Shown: piece by piece, positions 1-7,648 of the stretch
How the letters are laid out: every line of letters begins with the position of its first letter
Position numbering within the stretch: position 1 is the stretch's first letter
From: a virus
Length of the DNA: 23,097 bases
Direction: 5' to 3' (one strand)
IMG/VR virus record: IMGVR_UViG_3300031757_000023
Span: 1 to 23,097 of that record
Notes under the pieces: generated by a model
Told to the model about the DNA's origin: nothing
What the model saw: only the letters and a program-made list of their open reading frames with translations
Databases searched by the model: none
Position numbers and translations under genes: made by a program

Positions 1-1610
1 GCCTTATTAACATCTGGTGGAAAGAATAAGTTTAAACTTTGGGATTGACAAATATACTCTTGTCTATGAGCAGCGTGGTCAATAAGCCAAGCCTGATTTA
101 TTTCAACTGCTGTCTTAAATACATTTCTCTCCCACTCACTTAAAAAGTCTAAATGTTGAACACTACCTTTTTGTGTTACTATACTTTTCCAAGTTTCTTC
201 ATTATTCCTATTATAGTTTTCCAATACTTTCTCTAAAAATTTATTTTTCATAAGGTTAGATCCAGACTTTGTTTTCTGGTTAAAAGCATTAGCACGGAAA
301 GGTTCTATACTAGGACTTGTGTTTCCACATATAATACTAGAACTTGCATTAGGGGCTATCGCTAATAGATGTGCATTTCTTACTGTGCATGTATCATCAT
401 CAGGACAAGCGCCCTTTTCGACTGCAAGTTTTCTAGTTGTTACTGAAGCATCTTCTTTAATGTGCGAGAACATTCTTAGGTTTGCGCCTGTGGCTTGTGC
501 ACTCTCGAAGGGTATATTGTTCTTCTGTAAGTAAGCATGAAACCCCATTGCGCCTAATCCTAAACTTCTTTCTCGCATAGCACTAAATTTTGCTTTGTGT
601 AGAGGTTCTGGAGCTCGGTTAATAAAATCTGTTAAAACATTATCTAACATTCTTATTAAATCTGGAATGAACGCAGGTCTGTCTTTCCATTCATCAAAAT
701 ATTCTAAATTGACACTAGAAAGACAACACACTGCAGTCCTTTCATCATTGGTGGCTAACGTTATTTCTGAACAAAGATTACTATGGTTTACCTTTAAACC
801 TTTGTCCTTTTGAAAGTCTGGTAGCTCTGCATCTATTGCGTCTTCAAACATAATATATGGTTCACCTGTTTCCATACGATTTTGTAAGAGCTTAACCCAT
901 AGGGTTCTTGCACTTATTCTTTTCCTAGTAACGCCGGTATGAGGATCAACCAGATCCCAGCCGTCGTCAAAATTATCGTACTTTGTTGCACTCCATATTC
1001 GTTCCATAAAGGCATCAGGAACCACGACGCCATGATGAAGGTTAGTAGATTTCCTATTAACGTCCCCACCCGTAGGTTTGCGAACATCTAAGAACTCCTC
1101 TATTTCGGGGTGTGATATATGTAGATATGCGGCGTAACTTCCCCGTCTTGTTACACCCTGAGAAAACGCTAGCATCTCAGCATCTACAACTTTTACAAAA
1201 GGTATTACTCCTGTACTTTCCGATCCTTTAGAAGTTGGCGTACCTTGAGATCTTACATCACTCCAAGTACCTCCAATTCCACCTCCAAAAGATGATAGAA
1301 AAGCATTTTCCACATAGTGGTCTGTAATACCCTCCCTACTGTCATCAACGTAGTTTAAGAAACAACTAATGGGTAACCCACGAGTTGTACCCCCATTAGA
1401 TAAAATGGGGGTTGCAAACATGAACCATAAGTTACTAACGTAATCGTATAGTCTTTGTGCGTGATCTTCATCATCAGCATAAGTCTCTGCCGCACGAGCA
1501 AATGCTTCTTGCGGAGAGTTCTCTCCCGCGACCATATACCTATCTCTTAGAGTATTCATTGCGAACTCATCTAAGAGGCTATCCTTGCTATAATCAATCT
1601 TTACTGACAT
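1..1610 (-). CDS. nrdA: Class I ribonucleotide reductase, large (alpha) subunit, 3' end outside window
   Basis: Reduces ribonucleoside diphosphates to deoxyribonucleotides, supplying dNTPs for phage DNA synthesis; it needs a small radical-generating subunit not present here. The ATG at 1610 is preceded by GTGAGGAATT, a good ribosome site, and about 536 codons lie in the window before the frame leaves the left edge. Visible motifs: ATPILSNGG, the first active-site Cys in SCFL, GGGIGGTWSDVRS, and NLCSEI carrying the catalytic Asn, thiyl-radical Cys and Glu. The CCLSS segment follows with the second redox Cys. The frame starts only about a dozen residues before the conserved N-terminal RNR domain, so the usual ATP-cone activity domain appears absent. 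No intein or frameshift was seen. The start overlaps the end of the exonuclease gene by 17 bases. Family assignment is sure; class Ia versus Ib is not decided. Confidence 0.95.
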   Translation of the reverse strand, partial: MSVKIDYSKDSLLDEFAMNTLRDRYMVAGENSPQEAFARAAETYADDEDHAQRLYDYVSNLWFMFATPILSNGGTTRGLPISCFLNYVDDSREGITDHYVENAFLSSFGGGIGGTWSDVRSQGTPTSKGSESTGVIPFVKVVDAEMLAFSQGVTRRGSYAAYLHISHPEIEEFLDVRKPTGGDVNRKSTNLHHGVVVPDAFMERIWSATKYDNFDDGWDLVDPHTGVTRKRISARTLWVKLLQNRMETGEPYIMFEDAIDAELPDFQKDKGLKVNHSNLCSEITLATNDERTAVCCLSSVNLEYFDEWKDRPAFIPDLIRMLDNVLTDFINRAPEPLHKAKFSAMRERSLGLGAMGFHAYLQKNNIPFESAQATGANLRMFSHIKEDASVTTRKLAVEKGACPDDDTCTVRNAHLLAIAPNASSSIICGNTSPSIEPFRANAFNQKTKSGSNLMKNKFLEKVLENYNRNNEETWKSIVTQKGSVQHLDFLSEWERNVFKTAVEINQAWLIDHAAHRQEYICQSQSLNLFFPPDVNK

Positions 1611-2445
1611 AATTCCTCACTAATCCTATTATTTCATTTCGTTTGCCCAATACTTGTGCATCTGGGTCATATGTCAAATCCATTAACTCTATATTAGTCT
1701 CAAGTTTTTCTGCTCCGAACTCATTTAAGTTCTGCATAAACTTGTATCTACTTTCTATTGGTAGAGTTGTCATGATGTCAAAGACATCACCATAATCTTC
1801 AATAATACCAGAAGCACGTTTTGGACCAATTCCACTTACACCTGGGACATTATCCCCTTTATCTCCAGTTAAACACTTGAAAGTCAAGTAGTATTCTGGA
1901 TCAAAGTCATAATGTTCGTCCCAATTATCCATTGTTGTTTCTTTTCTTGTTACGGTTGAGAACCGTGATATGCTCTCATTTACTAGAAGATCCCAGTCTT
2001 TATCCGAAGATACTAACCAGATACTATCTATCCCTAACTCTTCTCTTGCGAGACTTATTACTGCAGCGATATCGTCCGCCTCAACTCCATTATATCTAAT
2101 GGTAAGGTATCCTTTTTTACTACATAATTCGAAGGTTTTTTGAAATTCTGCCATAAACTGTTCAAATTCCAACCGTTCTTCTTCGGTTTGGTCTTTATAC
2201 CGCTCTTTACGGTTTGCTTTATACTCAGGATCTATGTTTTTTCTATAGTCACTTCCCCCATCTCCTAATACAACTATCTCTCCACAGTTGTAGGACTTTG
2301 CGAGGCTCTCTACTGTTCTTACATATTCTAGTTTATAAAACTCTTTTCTTTGGTGTTTCCATCGGAAAGCTAAGTTGAGACCATCAACTATCAGCAAGTT
2401 CCCATTCGGGGCTGGCTTTCCAAGGTTCGTAAATTCTATTGCCAT
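1594..2445 (-). CDS. 5'-3' exonuclease / flap endonuclease (T4 RNase H-like)
   Basis: 283 aa. A FEN-family nuclease that should remove RNA primers and 5' flaps; it would provide the activity missing from the separate family A polymerase. Metal-binding acidic residues are seen in order: Asp21 in IVDGLNLAF, the GDGGSDYRK segment with Asp62, Glu122/Asp124/Asp125 in GVEADD, Asp148/Asp150 in SSDKDW, and Asp195/Asp198 in LTGDKGDNVPG. The following GVSGIGPKRA is the helix-3-turn-helix DNA-binding element. The ATG at 2445 has ACGGAATTTAGTA in front, a fair ribosome site, and no better ATG lies before the first catalytic Asp. This start gives an unusually long overlap of 62 bases with the upstream nuclease gene. 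Function is sure; the exact start is slightly less so. Confidence 0.93.
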   Translation of the reverse strand: MAIEFTNLGKPAPNGNLLIVDGLNLAFRWKHQRKEFYKLEYVRTVESLAKSYNCGEIVVLGDGGSDYRKNIDPEYKANRKERYKDQTEEERLEFEQFMAEFQKTFELCSKKGYLTIRYNGVEADDIAAVISLAREELGIDSIWLVSSDKDWDLLVNESISRFSTVTRKETTMDNWDEHYDFDPEYYLTFKCLTGDKGDNVPGVSGIGPKRASGIIEDYGDVFDIMTTLPIESRYKFMQNLNEFGAEKLETNIELMDLTYDPDAQVLGKRNEIIGLVRNYVSKD

Positions 2446-2875
2446 TACTAAATTCCGTTATTTCATGTTCTAACCACTTTTCAGCAAGACATACATATAC
2501 CCCTAACCAAGAGACATACATATACCTAATATTACTTTGTGGTTTTCGTACTGTTGCTACAAAAAATTGTGCATAATTAGCTTTATAAAATAGTAAAGGC
2601 TCAAGACTATTATCCTGTGCTTGTTTTACTACTTTTGTCCACCATTGCACAAAGTTATTACTTTTATTAGTAAAGAGTTTAGAGGTTACCGAATCATCTC
2701 TATAGAATTTTACTTCTATAAGAAATATGTTATGCTTGTGTTCAAGGTATATGTCACCTTTTATTTTACCACTACCTGAACCCGGCGTTTGAACAAAGCC
2801 CAGTCCTGTGTATCGATTCAGCATATTAACGACTAAGGCTTCTGCCTTAGCCCCTTTCTGGCGACTATTAACCAT
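2384..2875 (-). CDS. PD-(D/E)XK nuclease, Holliday-junction-resolvase (Hjc)-like
   Basis: 163 aa. The N-terminal half has the layout of archaeal Hjc and related resolvases: SRQKGAKAE with Glu12, a TPGSGSGKIKGD segment with Asp41, and IEVK with Glu54 and Lys56. These are the expected metal ligands and catalytic lysine of the PD-(D/E)XK fold. It probably cuts branched or recombining DNA, which fits neighbours FEN and gp46/gp47. The C-terminal half is aromatic-rich and unrecognised. The start overlaps the end of the acyl carrier protein gene by 8 bases, and the end overlaps the FEN gene by 62. The fold is well supported; resolvase rather than another structure-specific nuclease is an inference. 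Confidence 0.75.
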   Translation of the reverse strand: MVNSRQKGAKAEALVVNMLNRYTGLGFVQTPGSGSGKIKGDIYLEHKHNIFLIEVKFYRDDSVTSKLFTNKSNNFVQWWTKVVKQAQDNSLEPLLFYKANYAQFFVATVRKPQSNIRYMYVSWLGVYVCLAEKWLEHEITEFSNGNRIYEPWKASPEWELADS

Positions 2876-3089
2876 TATCTTCGATATATTTTATTAGTTC
2901 CTCTACTGTATGGATATTCTCCACATCTTCGTCTGGAATTTCCAATTCAAAATGTTCTTCTAAATTCATTACTAATTCAACTATATCTAACGAGTCTGCT
3001 CCTATATCGTCCATAAAACTGCCTCTAACAGCATCTGTGTCTATGTCGAAATGTTTAGCTACTATGCCTTTAACTTGATCCGCGATCAT
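2868..3089 (-). CDS. acpP: Acyl carrier protein
   Basis: 73 aa, close to the roughly 78 aa of bacterial AcpP. It carries GADSLDIVELVM, in which Ser33 of the DSL motif is the site for the 4'-phosphopantetheine arm. The acidic helix II and the IHTVEELIKYI segment complete the four-helix ACP pattern. A holo-ACP synthase of the host would have to activate it. ACPs carry acyl chains for lipid, lipid A or acyl-amino-acid synthesis, or bind partner proteins. Its neighbours are nucleases rather than lipid genes, so its role here is open; the one candidate partner in the window is the acyltransferase-fold protein at 12145-12741. The ATG overlaps the stop of the upstream CxxC gene (ATGA), after a GGAGATACATT ribosome site. 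Identity is near certain. Confidence 0.93.
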   Translation of the reverse strand: MIADQVKGIVAKHFDIDTDAVRGSFMDDIGADSLDIVELVMNLEEHFELEIPDEDVENIHTVEELIKYIEDNG

Positions 3090-3265
3090 AATGTATCTCC
3101 TTTTAATTCGTCTCTATATTCTTCTTGTCTAATCCTTGCCTGTTCTAGTGGACTTAATCCATTCCACCAACAATCAGGACACTTTTTTCCTGTGGGTATG
3201 TATGCCATGCGATTAGTAACTTCACATACATGATACCAAAAGGTATCGCCCTCTTTTATTACCAT
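3086..3265 (-). CDS. Small CxxC protein, unknown function
   Basis: 59 aa, found by reading the gap between gp46 and the acyl carrier protein. The frame opens with ATG at 3265, four bases after the gp46 stop, and ends in a TGA that shares ATGA with the acyl carrier protein start. The sequence has YHVCEV near residue 14 and KKCPDCWW with Cys29 and Cys32, so a His/Cys zinc site or zinc ribbon is possible. The C-terminal 20 residues are charged and probably helical. No family is recognised. The tight fit between two secure genes and the coherent composition support a real gene. Co-translation with the acyl carrier protein is likely. Confidence 0.7.
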   Translation of the reverse strand: MVIKEGDTFWYHVCEVTNRMAYIPTGKKCPDCWWNGLSPLEQARIRQEEYRDELKGDTL

Positions 3266-3269
3266 TTGA

Positions 3270-5117
3270 TTACTCTAAATGACTTATATTGTCCTCTTTA
3301 ATAATTTCTACTTTCTCAAGTAATGGGTGTGTCCACCCATGAGAAACCAGATAAGTATTAAGATTTTCTTCTTTAAGGAGAATTTCTACGACCTTCTCCT
3401 TACCTGCTTCGTCGAGTGCTTGATTCACTTCATCAAGGAATAGCACATTTATTTGACTTCTACTTATAGAAGTCATTAGTTTTCTAATAGCTACAAGTGT
3501 AGCAATATTAACTCTAGCAAGCTCACCGCTAGAAAGAGCCAAAATATCAATAATATTCCCATTGTCAGATACTTCAACATTTAACTTATCATTCTCCACC
3601 ACAAAATTGATAGAGAAACGTCCGTCGCTAAACTCTGCCAAATACTCATTTGTCAAGTCCTCTAGCTCTTTGACGAGGGATTCGATTTTATAGGCAAGGA
3701 GCCCGTTTGTACTAAATGCCTTTTTAAGTATCTCAAGAATCGAAAGCTTATCTTCGAGAAGTCCGAGTTTATTCGTGACTCCATCCAATTCTGTTTCAAA
3801 TGACTCAGTTTGCTCTCCAATAATACTAATTCTAGTATTATGTCTTTCTCTTCTTGTGTTTTCATCTATTATCTCATTGAGGGCTTCACGCGCTTTTTCA
3901 ACTTTGTTTTCCAATTCTCGAATTTGACTTTCCACTTGTTCTTTGTCAAGTACTCTCGTTGGGAGTCCAGAGTCAATACTCCTGAAGAGTCTTTCCCATT
4001 CTTGTACTGTTCTGGTTGATTGCCTATATATTTGATTTTCATTTTCTATTATCTCTAATTCTTCTTGGACTTGTTCTATTGCTAAACTGTGTCCTTGTAC
4101 ATTTAAACTATGCTTAGACCATTGGTCGTTTACAAACTTCTTATCTATTTCTTGATTACAAGTGGGGCATGTCATAGCCTCCGCTTGTTTAGTTTTTACA
4201 TCATATGATCTTTCCTTACTACGAAGAGTTTCATATTTCTCCTGCATAGCCAACTCTTGTTCTTTACGAGATTCTAAACCTCCAATCTTAGAAACTAAAA
4301 GTGCGGTTGGTTTAACCTTCTCGTATTTTTCCACATCAGCTTGTATCTGTTCTATATCTATTGATTTTAACCTTTCCAATAAGTTATTATTATCATTTAT
4401 TTTTCGATTTTTCTCATGGATATTTTCAATTTCTACATGGAGAGAACGCAGTTGCTTCTCGTCTTTTTCTTCAATTTTTGGTAGATCCAACTTTGTGAGT
4501 ATATCTGTACTCTCCAATTTGTTGTCTGTTAACCATTTAACGATTGTATCAGTTTTTGCGTTCAGGATTGTAATTTCTTGAGACACCAAGCGTACTGCAT
4601 CTTTAAATGTCTCGAAATGGGCTACATAGTCATCAAGTTTCAGTAAATCAATTAAGAACTTCTTCCTATTAGTATCGGTAGCAGTTAAGAACTGCAAACT
4701 TGCGTTTGTATTTTGATAAACTAATTGAGAGAAAGTTTTAAAATCAATACCTAATATATTAAATAATGTTTTATAAGTATTACTAGCCGTATGACTACTA
4801 ATATCTTCTCCATTTTTTGTTAACTTACACTTTAAAGTTGCTCGTCTAGCTACTGTTATATTATAACTATCTTCGTCAACGCTAAAGTCTAAACTAATAT
4901 CATACCCTTGATTCACATATCTATTAGCTATGTCAGCCTTCTTTACATTTTTACTATTCTTGTTGAACATTACTTCTTCAAGAATAAGCGGGACAGATGA
5001 TTTTCCTACTCCATTAGTACCAACTAATTGAGTGAGAGTGTCTCTGTCTAAATTGATAACATTATTACTACCATAGGAGAAACAGTTATCCCAGCTCAGT
5101 TTTTGTAGAATAATCAT
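3270..5117 (-). CDS. gp46: Recombination endonuclease subunit gp46 (SbcC/Rad50-like ATPase)
   Basis: 615 aa. Rad50/SbcC-type ATPase that, with gp47, processes DNA ends during recombination-dependent replication and host DNA breakdown. Walker A is GTNGVGKS at 33-40. A long coiled coil of Glu/Lys-rich heptads runs through the middle and is broken by the zinc hook CPTC at Cys316/Cys319, where two molecules join. The ABC signature LSSGE is at 528-532, Walker B LFLDE at 559-563, and the switch His is in LVSHG. Length is like T4 gp46 (about 560 aa) and far shorter than bacterial SbcC. The ATG at 5117 follows AGGAGTGTATA. It overlaps the gp47 gene by 32 bases, as expected for a co-translated complex. 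Confidence 0.96.
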   Translation of the reverse strand: MIILQKLSWDNCFSYGSNNVINLDRDTLTQLVGTNGVGKSSVPLILEEVMFNKNSKNVKKADIANRYVNQGYDISLDFSVDEDSYNITVARRATLKCKLTKNGEDISSHTASNTYKTLFNILGIDFKTFSQLVYQNTNASLQFLTATDTNRKKFLIDLLKLDDYVAHFETFKDAVRLVSQEITILNAKTDTIVKWLTDNKLESTDILTKLDLPKIEEKDEKQLRSLHVEIENIHEKNRKINDNNNLLERLKSIDIEQIQADVEKYEKVKPTALLVSKIGGLESRKEQELAMQEKYETLRSKERSYDVKTKQAEAMTCPTCNQEIDKKFVNDQWSKHSLNVQGHSLAIEQVQEELEIIENENQIYRQSTRTVQEWERLFRSIDSGLPTRVLDKEQVESQIRELENKVEKAREALNEIIDENTRRERHNTRISIIGEQTESFETELDGVTNKLGLLEDKLSILEILKKAFSTNGLLAYKIESLVKELEDLTNEYLAEFSDGRFSINFVVENDKLNVEVSDNGNIIDILALSSGELARVNIATLVAIRKLMTSISRSQINVLFLDEVNQALDEAGKEKVVEILLKEENLNTYLVSHGWTHPLLEKVEIIKEDNISHLE

Positions 5118-6042
5118 TATACACTCCTATAATATTTTTTATTTTATTCCCATCTAAACTTAGTATTTTATCTAAATATACTATTAGTTCATCACTAATA
5201 GTCATTTCAGAAGTAAGATTTAAAGTTGCTTCAACCTCTCGTTTTACAACTTTTTTATCTAATAATTCCGAGTTCTTTACTAAAGCTAAGTCCTGTACAT
5301 CTCCTTCGAGTTCATATATTGTATGATCCCAATCAGTTGCTATCATGTCATCTGGGCTGTCTACTGTTTTTCTAAGTAATTGGGGCAGGTTAAATTCCCC
5401 CCACTTCCAACTAAAATCTTCGTCTATCAGTAAATAGCCCGTCCGAACATTGGTTCGATGAAATGATGTTGTCATTGGACTACCAGGATATACTATGTTC
5501 CTTTGAGTATTCTCGTGGGCATGTAAATCCCCCGCAAAAACAAGATCAAATTTATCAAACCTATCTAAATCAACTTCAGGTATCACATGAGGTGGAATTT
5601 CACCCCTTACATGAGTAAACAAATATGGGATACCGCTTATTGATTCAATACTATTTTTTCTATGCAAGTCAGCATAAGGTAATATAGCAAAACCTTTTTC
5701 TGGATACAGCATAGTTACATCTACTATCTCAACCAGAGAGTTTATTTCTTTTGTTGCTTTCTTTAGATTAGAAAAGAAAGTTTTATTTTTCCTAGTGGCT
5801 TCATGATTACCGTCATATATAATAGTCGGTATCGTTACTCCACTAATAAAATCGAAATAAAGTGTTAATTCGTCCATAGAGGGAACTCGATCAAACAAGT
5901 CCCCACCTATGATATGCATATCACAGTCAGTTTCCAACTCTTTTATTTGGTCGAAAAATAACTTATAACGAGCGCACGCCCATTCCATTGGTACATTCTT
6001 CTGCCCTAGCTTTAAGTGCCAGTCTGCTGTGAATAAAATCAT
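5086..6042 (-). CDS. gp47: Recombination nuclease subunit gp47 (SbcD/Mre11-like)
   Basis: 318 aa. Calcineurin-like metallophosphoesterase forming the nuclease part of the gp46/gp47 complex. Metal ligands are visible in order: Asp7 and His9 in FTADWHL, Asp48 in GGDLFDR, Asn79/His80 in YDGNHE, His144 in FTHVRG, and His174/His176 in GDLHAHEN. Length is close to T4 gp47 (about 340 aa). The C-terminal third is the less conserved capping and partner-binding part. The ATG at 6042 overlaps the peroxiredoxin stop (ATGA) and has an AGAGGA ribosome site about 9 bases ahead, inside the peroxiredoxin gene. Confidence 0.95.
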   Translation of the reverse strand: MILFTADWHLKLGQKNVPMEWACARYKLFFDQIKELETDCDMHIIGGDLFDRVPSMDELTLYFDFISGVTIPTIIYDGNHEATRKNKTFFSNLKKATKEINSLVEIVDVTMLYPEKGFAILPYADLHRKNSIESISGIPYLFTHVRGEIPPHVIPEVDLDRFDKFDLVFAGDLHAHENTQRNIVYPGSPMTTSFHRTNVRTGYLLIDEDFSWKWGEFNLPQLLRKTVDSPDDMIATDWDHTIYELEGDVQDLALVKNSELLDKKVVKREVEATLNLTSEMTISDELIVYLDKILSLDGNKIKNIIGVYNDYSTKTELG

Positions 6043-6548
6043 GCTACGAAGTCCTCTCCGTTGTGCCAGTTACAACCAGTAAGTCCGCCAGCTCTGAGAG
6101 CCTCAAGTGTCCTTTCGACTTCATAGTGGTTTCTTCCTGTATCGAGAGCATTCACTGCTAAAGATTGAATGACGTTATCCTCATCGAGGATAAAGGTGGC
6201 TCTGTATGGAACCCATTCATTAGATACTATTCCTACTTCCATAGCAAGTTGATTACTACAATCTGCTACTAGAGTATGTTCTATATCACGGATAAGCTCA
6301 TTGTCTTCTTTCCATGCTATTTTACAGAACTCGTTATCTGGACTGAATCCCAGAACGTCTACATCATTTCCTACTAATGCATCGAAACCCTGTATTTCTG
6401 TAGGACATATAAAAGTGAAGTCTTTTGGATAAAAGTATAGTACAGACCAACTTCCTAAAAGTCCGTTGTCATCTATATCTACAAAGTTATTATCCTTGTC
6501 AACACCTGTTAGTTCAAATTCAGGGAATACATCGCCTACCGTAATCAT
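6039..6548 (-). CDS. 2-Cys peroxiredoxin (AhpC/Prx1 type)
   Basis: 169 aa. Thiol peroxidase that reduces hydrogen peroxide and organic peroxides. The peroxidatic Cys48 lies in DFTFICPTE, the family signature, and the conserved Arg lies in VPYRATF. A likely resolving cysteine is Cys159 in GCNWHNGEDF, matching the C-terminal motif of typical 2-Cys AhpC enzymes. Length is slightly shorter than bacterial AhpC (about 187 aa). No dedicated reductase such as AhpF is seen, so it would use host thioredoxin or similar. It sits between the ssDNA-binding protein and gp47, joined by ATGA overlaps on both sides, so it is expressed with the replication genes and may protect infected cells or replication proteins from oxidation. 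Confidence 0.92.
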   Translation of the reverse strand: MITVGDVFPEFELTGVDKDNNFVDIDDNGLLGSWSVLYFYPKDFTFICPTEIQGFDALVGNDVDVLGFSPDNEFCKIAWKEDNELIRDIEHTLVADCSNQLAMEVGIVSNEWVPYRATFILDEDNVIQSLAVNALDTGRNHYEVERTLEALRAGGLTGCNWHNGEDFVA

Positions 6549-7171
6549 GATACGTCAAACTCCTCATCAACAGTTTCTTCTTTGCCCGCAGCTGTAATTC
6601 TCTTTAGTAACTCTAGTTGAGCATCAGGGGTAGGACGCGGAAGTACGTCGTCCATAGACTTTAGTTCTCCAACTAAGTCTGATTCCCAATCTTCTAAAGC
6701 ACGAGGCTTACATTTGAGTGCCTGTAATTGGTACTCTACATTAAAGACCTGCGGTCCAGTCTTCAATCTTTTAAAATAAACGTCCCAGCCAGATTCATTA
6801 TCTGTTGGGTTGCCTAAGTCTTCCATAGCGACCATAATTTGATCGAAAAGTTTTCTTTTCAAATTAACTACTTTGATTTTATTATCAGCGTAGTCTATGC
6901 CTTGGACAGCGTATGCCCAACCACATTTTAAGTCTGGGTAAAAATCACGAACGTGATCGTGTTCCTTGTTGTTAAAGGTTTCGGTTTCCCTGTCGAACGA
7001 CAAACATTCCATTGGAATATTTTTGTTGTTCTCGCCTTTAACCCAATAAACGTAACGAGGAAGTAGATCGCCTACTAGACGAACTTTGTGATCCTCTTTG
7101 TTGCCAAAATTGTAAGTTTCAATTTTGTCTTTTTGGGCAGAGCCCTTGGTTTGATTAAAGCTAATTGCCAT
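6545..7171 (-). CDS. Single-stranded DNA-binding protein (T4 gp32-like)
   Basis: 208 aa from the ATG at 7171, which has CGGAGAAATATT directly ahead; the frame is open 30 codons further up but that part lies in the preceding gene. The protein is a basic and aromatic OB-fold candidate with segments such as NIPMECLSF, KCGWAYAVQG and WDVYFKRLKTGPQ that resemble phage gp32-type proteins. The end is acidic (EETVDEEFDVS), the usual partner-binding tail of ssDNA-binding proteins. No clear gp32 zinc motif is seen. It would coat ssDNA for the polymerase, primase and helicase and for gp46/gp47 recombination. The assignment rests on overall pattern, tail and context. Confidence 0.72.
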   Translation of the reverse strand: MAISFNQTKGSAQKDKIETYNFGNKEDHKVRLVGDLLPRYVYWVKGENNKNIPMECLSFDRETETFNNKEHDHVRDFYPDLKCGWAYAVQGIDYADNKIKVVNLKRKLFDQIMVAMEDLGNPTDNESGWDVYFKRLKTGPQVFNVEYQLQALKCKPRALEDWESDLVGELKSMDDVLPRPTPDAQLELLKRITAAGKEETVDEEFDVS

Positions 7172-7571
7172 AATATTTCTCCGTTGTTGTCTCCTCAAAT
7201 TTAAAGTGAATAAACCCCTCTCTAATTTCGAGCAGTCTGTTTTTTCTAATAATGTCCTCACTAACTTTACAGAAAATGAGGTCTAAGTTGGTATCTTTAG
7301 TTTTTACGTACTCATGATAATTGCGGTATGATGCGACACCAACATATTCTGCAACTTCTTTATCACTATATTGAGCACGACCAGTAGTAAGTAGTTTATC
7401 TGGGTTTATCAGAAAACTACTACCACCAAAATTCTTTTCATAAAACTTAAACGTTTTATCATAATAATTCTTAGGTGTAATTCTATAAGTAATTATTCTA
7501 AGGATTGTAATAATGTCACCAACGTTTCCGTTGCTCGCTTCTACAATCTTTTTCCAATTATAATATATCAT
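7161..7571 (-). CDS. Conserved-looking protein of unknown function downstream of a consensus promoter
   Basis: 136 aa, not recognised. It starts MIYYNWKKIVEASNG and is rich in Tyr, Lys and Phe, with helices predicted around 8-30 and a segment YSDKEVAEYVGVASYRNY that resembles a helix-turn-helix (residues about 68-85). It could therefore bind DNA, but this is weak. The end overlaps the ssDNA-binding protein start by 11 bases, after a GAGGAGACAAC stretch. The ATG at 7571 lies only 2 bases after a perfect TATAAT, so the mRNA made from that promoter would start at or just inside this codon. Translation would then be leaderless or would use a later start. Read-through from the upstream helicase gene could also supply it. 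Confidence 0.7.
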   Translation of the reverse strand: MIYYNWKKIVEASNGNVGDIITILRIITYRITPKNYYDKTFKFYEKNFGGSSFLINPDKLLTTGRAQYSDKEVAEYVGVASYRNYHEYVKTKDTNLDLIFCKVSEDIIRKNRLLEIREGFIHFKFEETTTEKYYGN

Positions 7572-7648
7572 ATATTATACCAAAAATACAAGCGTTTGTC
7601 AAGCACTATTTTTTCTCTGCTCAACACATTCCCTTTAAACCCTTTCAT
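7568..7648 (-). CDS. Possible 26-residue micro-ORF spanning the promoter
   Basis: A short frame starts at ATG 7648, sharing ATGA with the UvsW-like helicase stop. It ends in a TGA that shares ATGA with the start of the next gene at 7571. The peptide is basic, begins MKGFKGNVLS and ends LYFWYNI. No clear ribosome site precedes it and the promoter hexamers lie inside it. It may be a coupling relay that carries ribosomes from the helicase to the next gene, or chance. Existence as a functional peptide is uncertain. Confidence 0.2.
   Translation of the reverse strand: MKGFKGNVLSREKIVLDKRLYFWYNI
7574..7602 (-). promoter_or_regulatory. Consensus sigma70-type promoter
   Basis: On the minus strand TTGACA (7602-7597) and TATAAT (7579-7574) are separated by exactly 17 bases, both hexamers being perfect. 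Upstream is an A-rich run. It would drive the block from the unknown 136-aa protein through the ssDNA-binding protein, peroxiredoxin, gp47/gp46 and ribonucleotide reductase. It indicates use of the host primary sigma factor. Its twin lies at 19671-19699. Confidence 0.85.

Noticed and set aside
45-62. TTGACA on the plus strand near the left edge
   Set aside because: No -10 hexamer lies at the right distance and it is inside the reductase gene on the other strand.
319-813. Plus-strand frames of about 70 codons
   Set aside because: They are opposite the ribonucleotide reductase gene, whose minus-strand frame is unbroken and has all catalytic motifs.
4162-4581. Plus-strand frame of 139 codons
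   Set aside because: It is antisense to the gp46 coiled coil; its Ser/Phe-rich content is what a reverse frame of Glu/Lys-rich coding gives.
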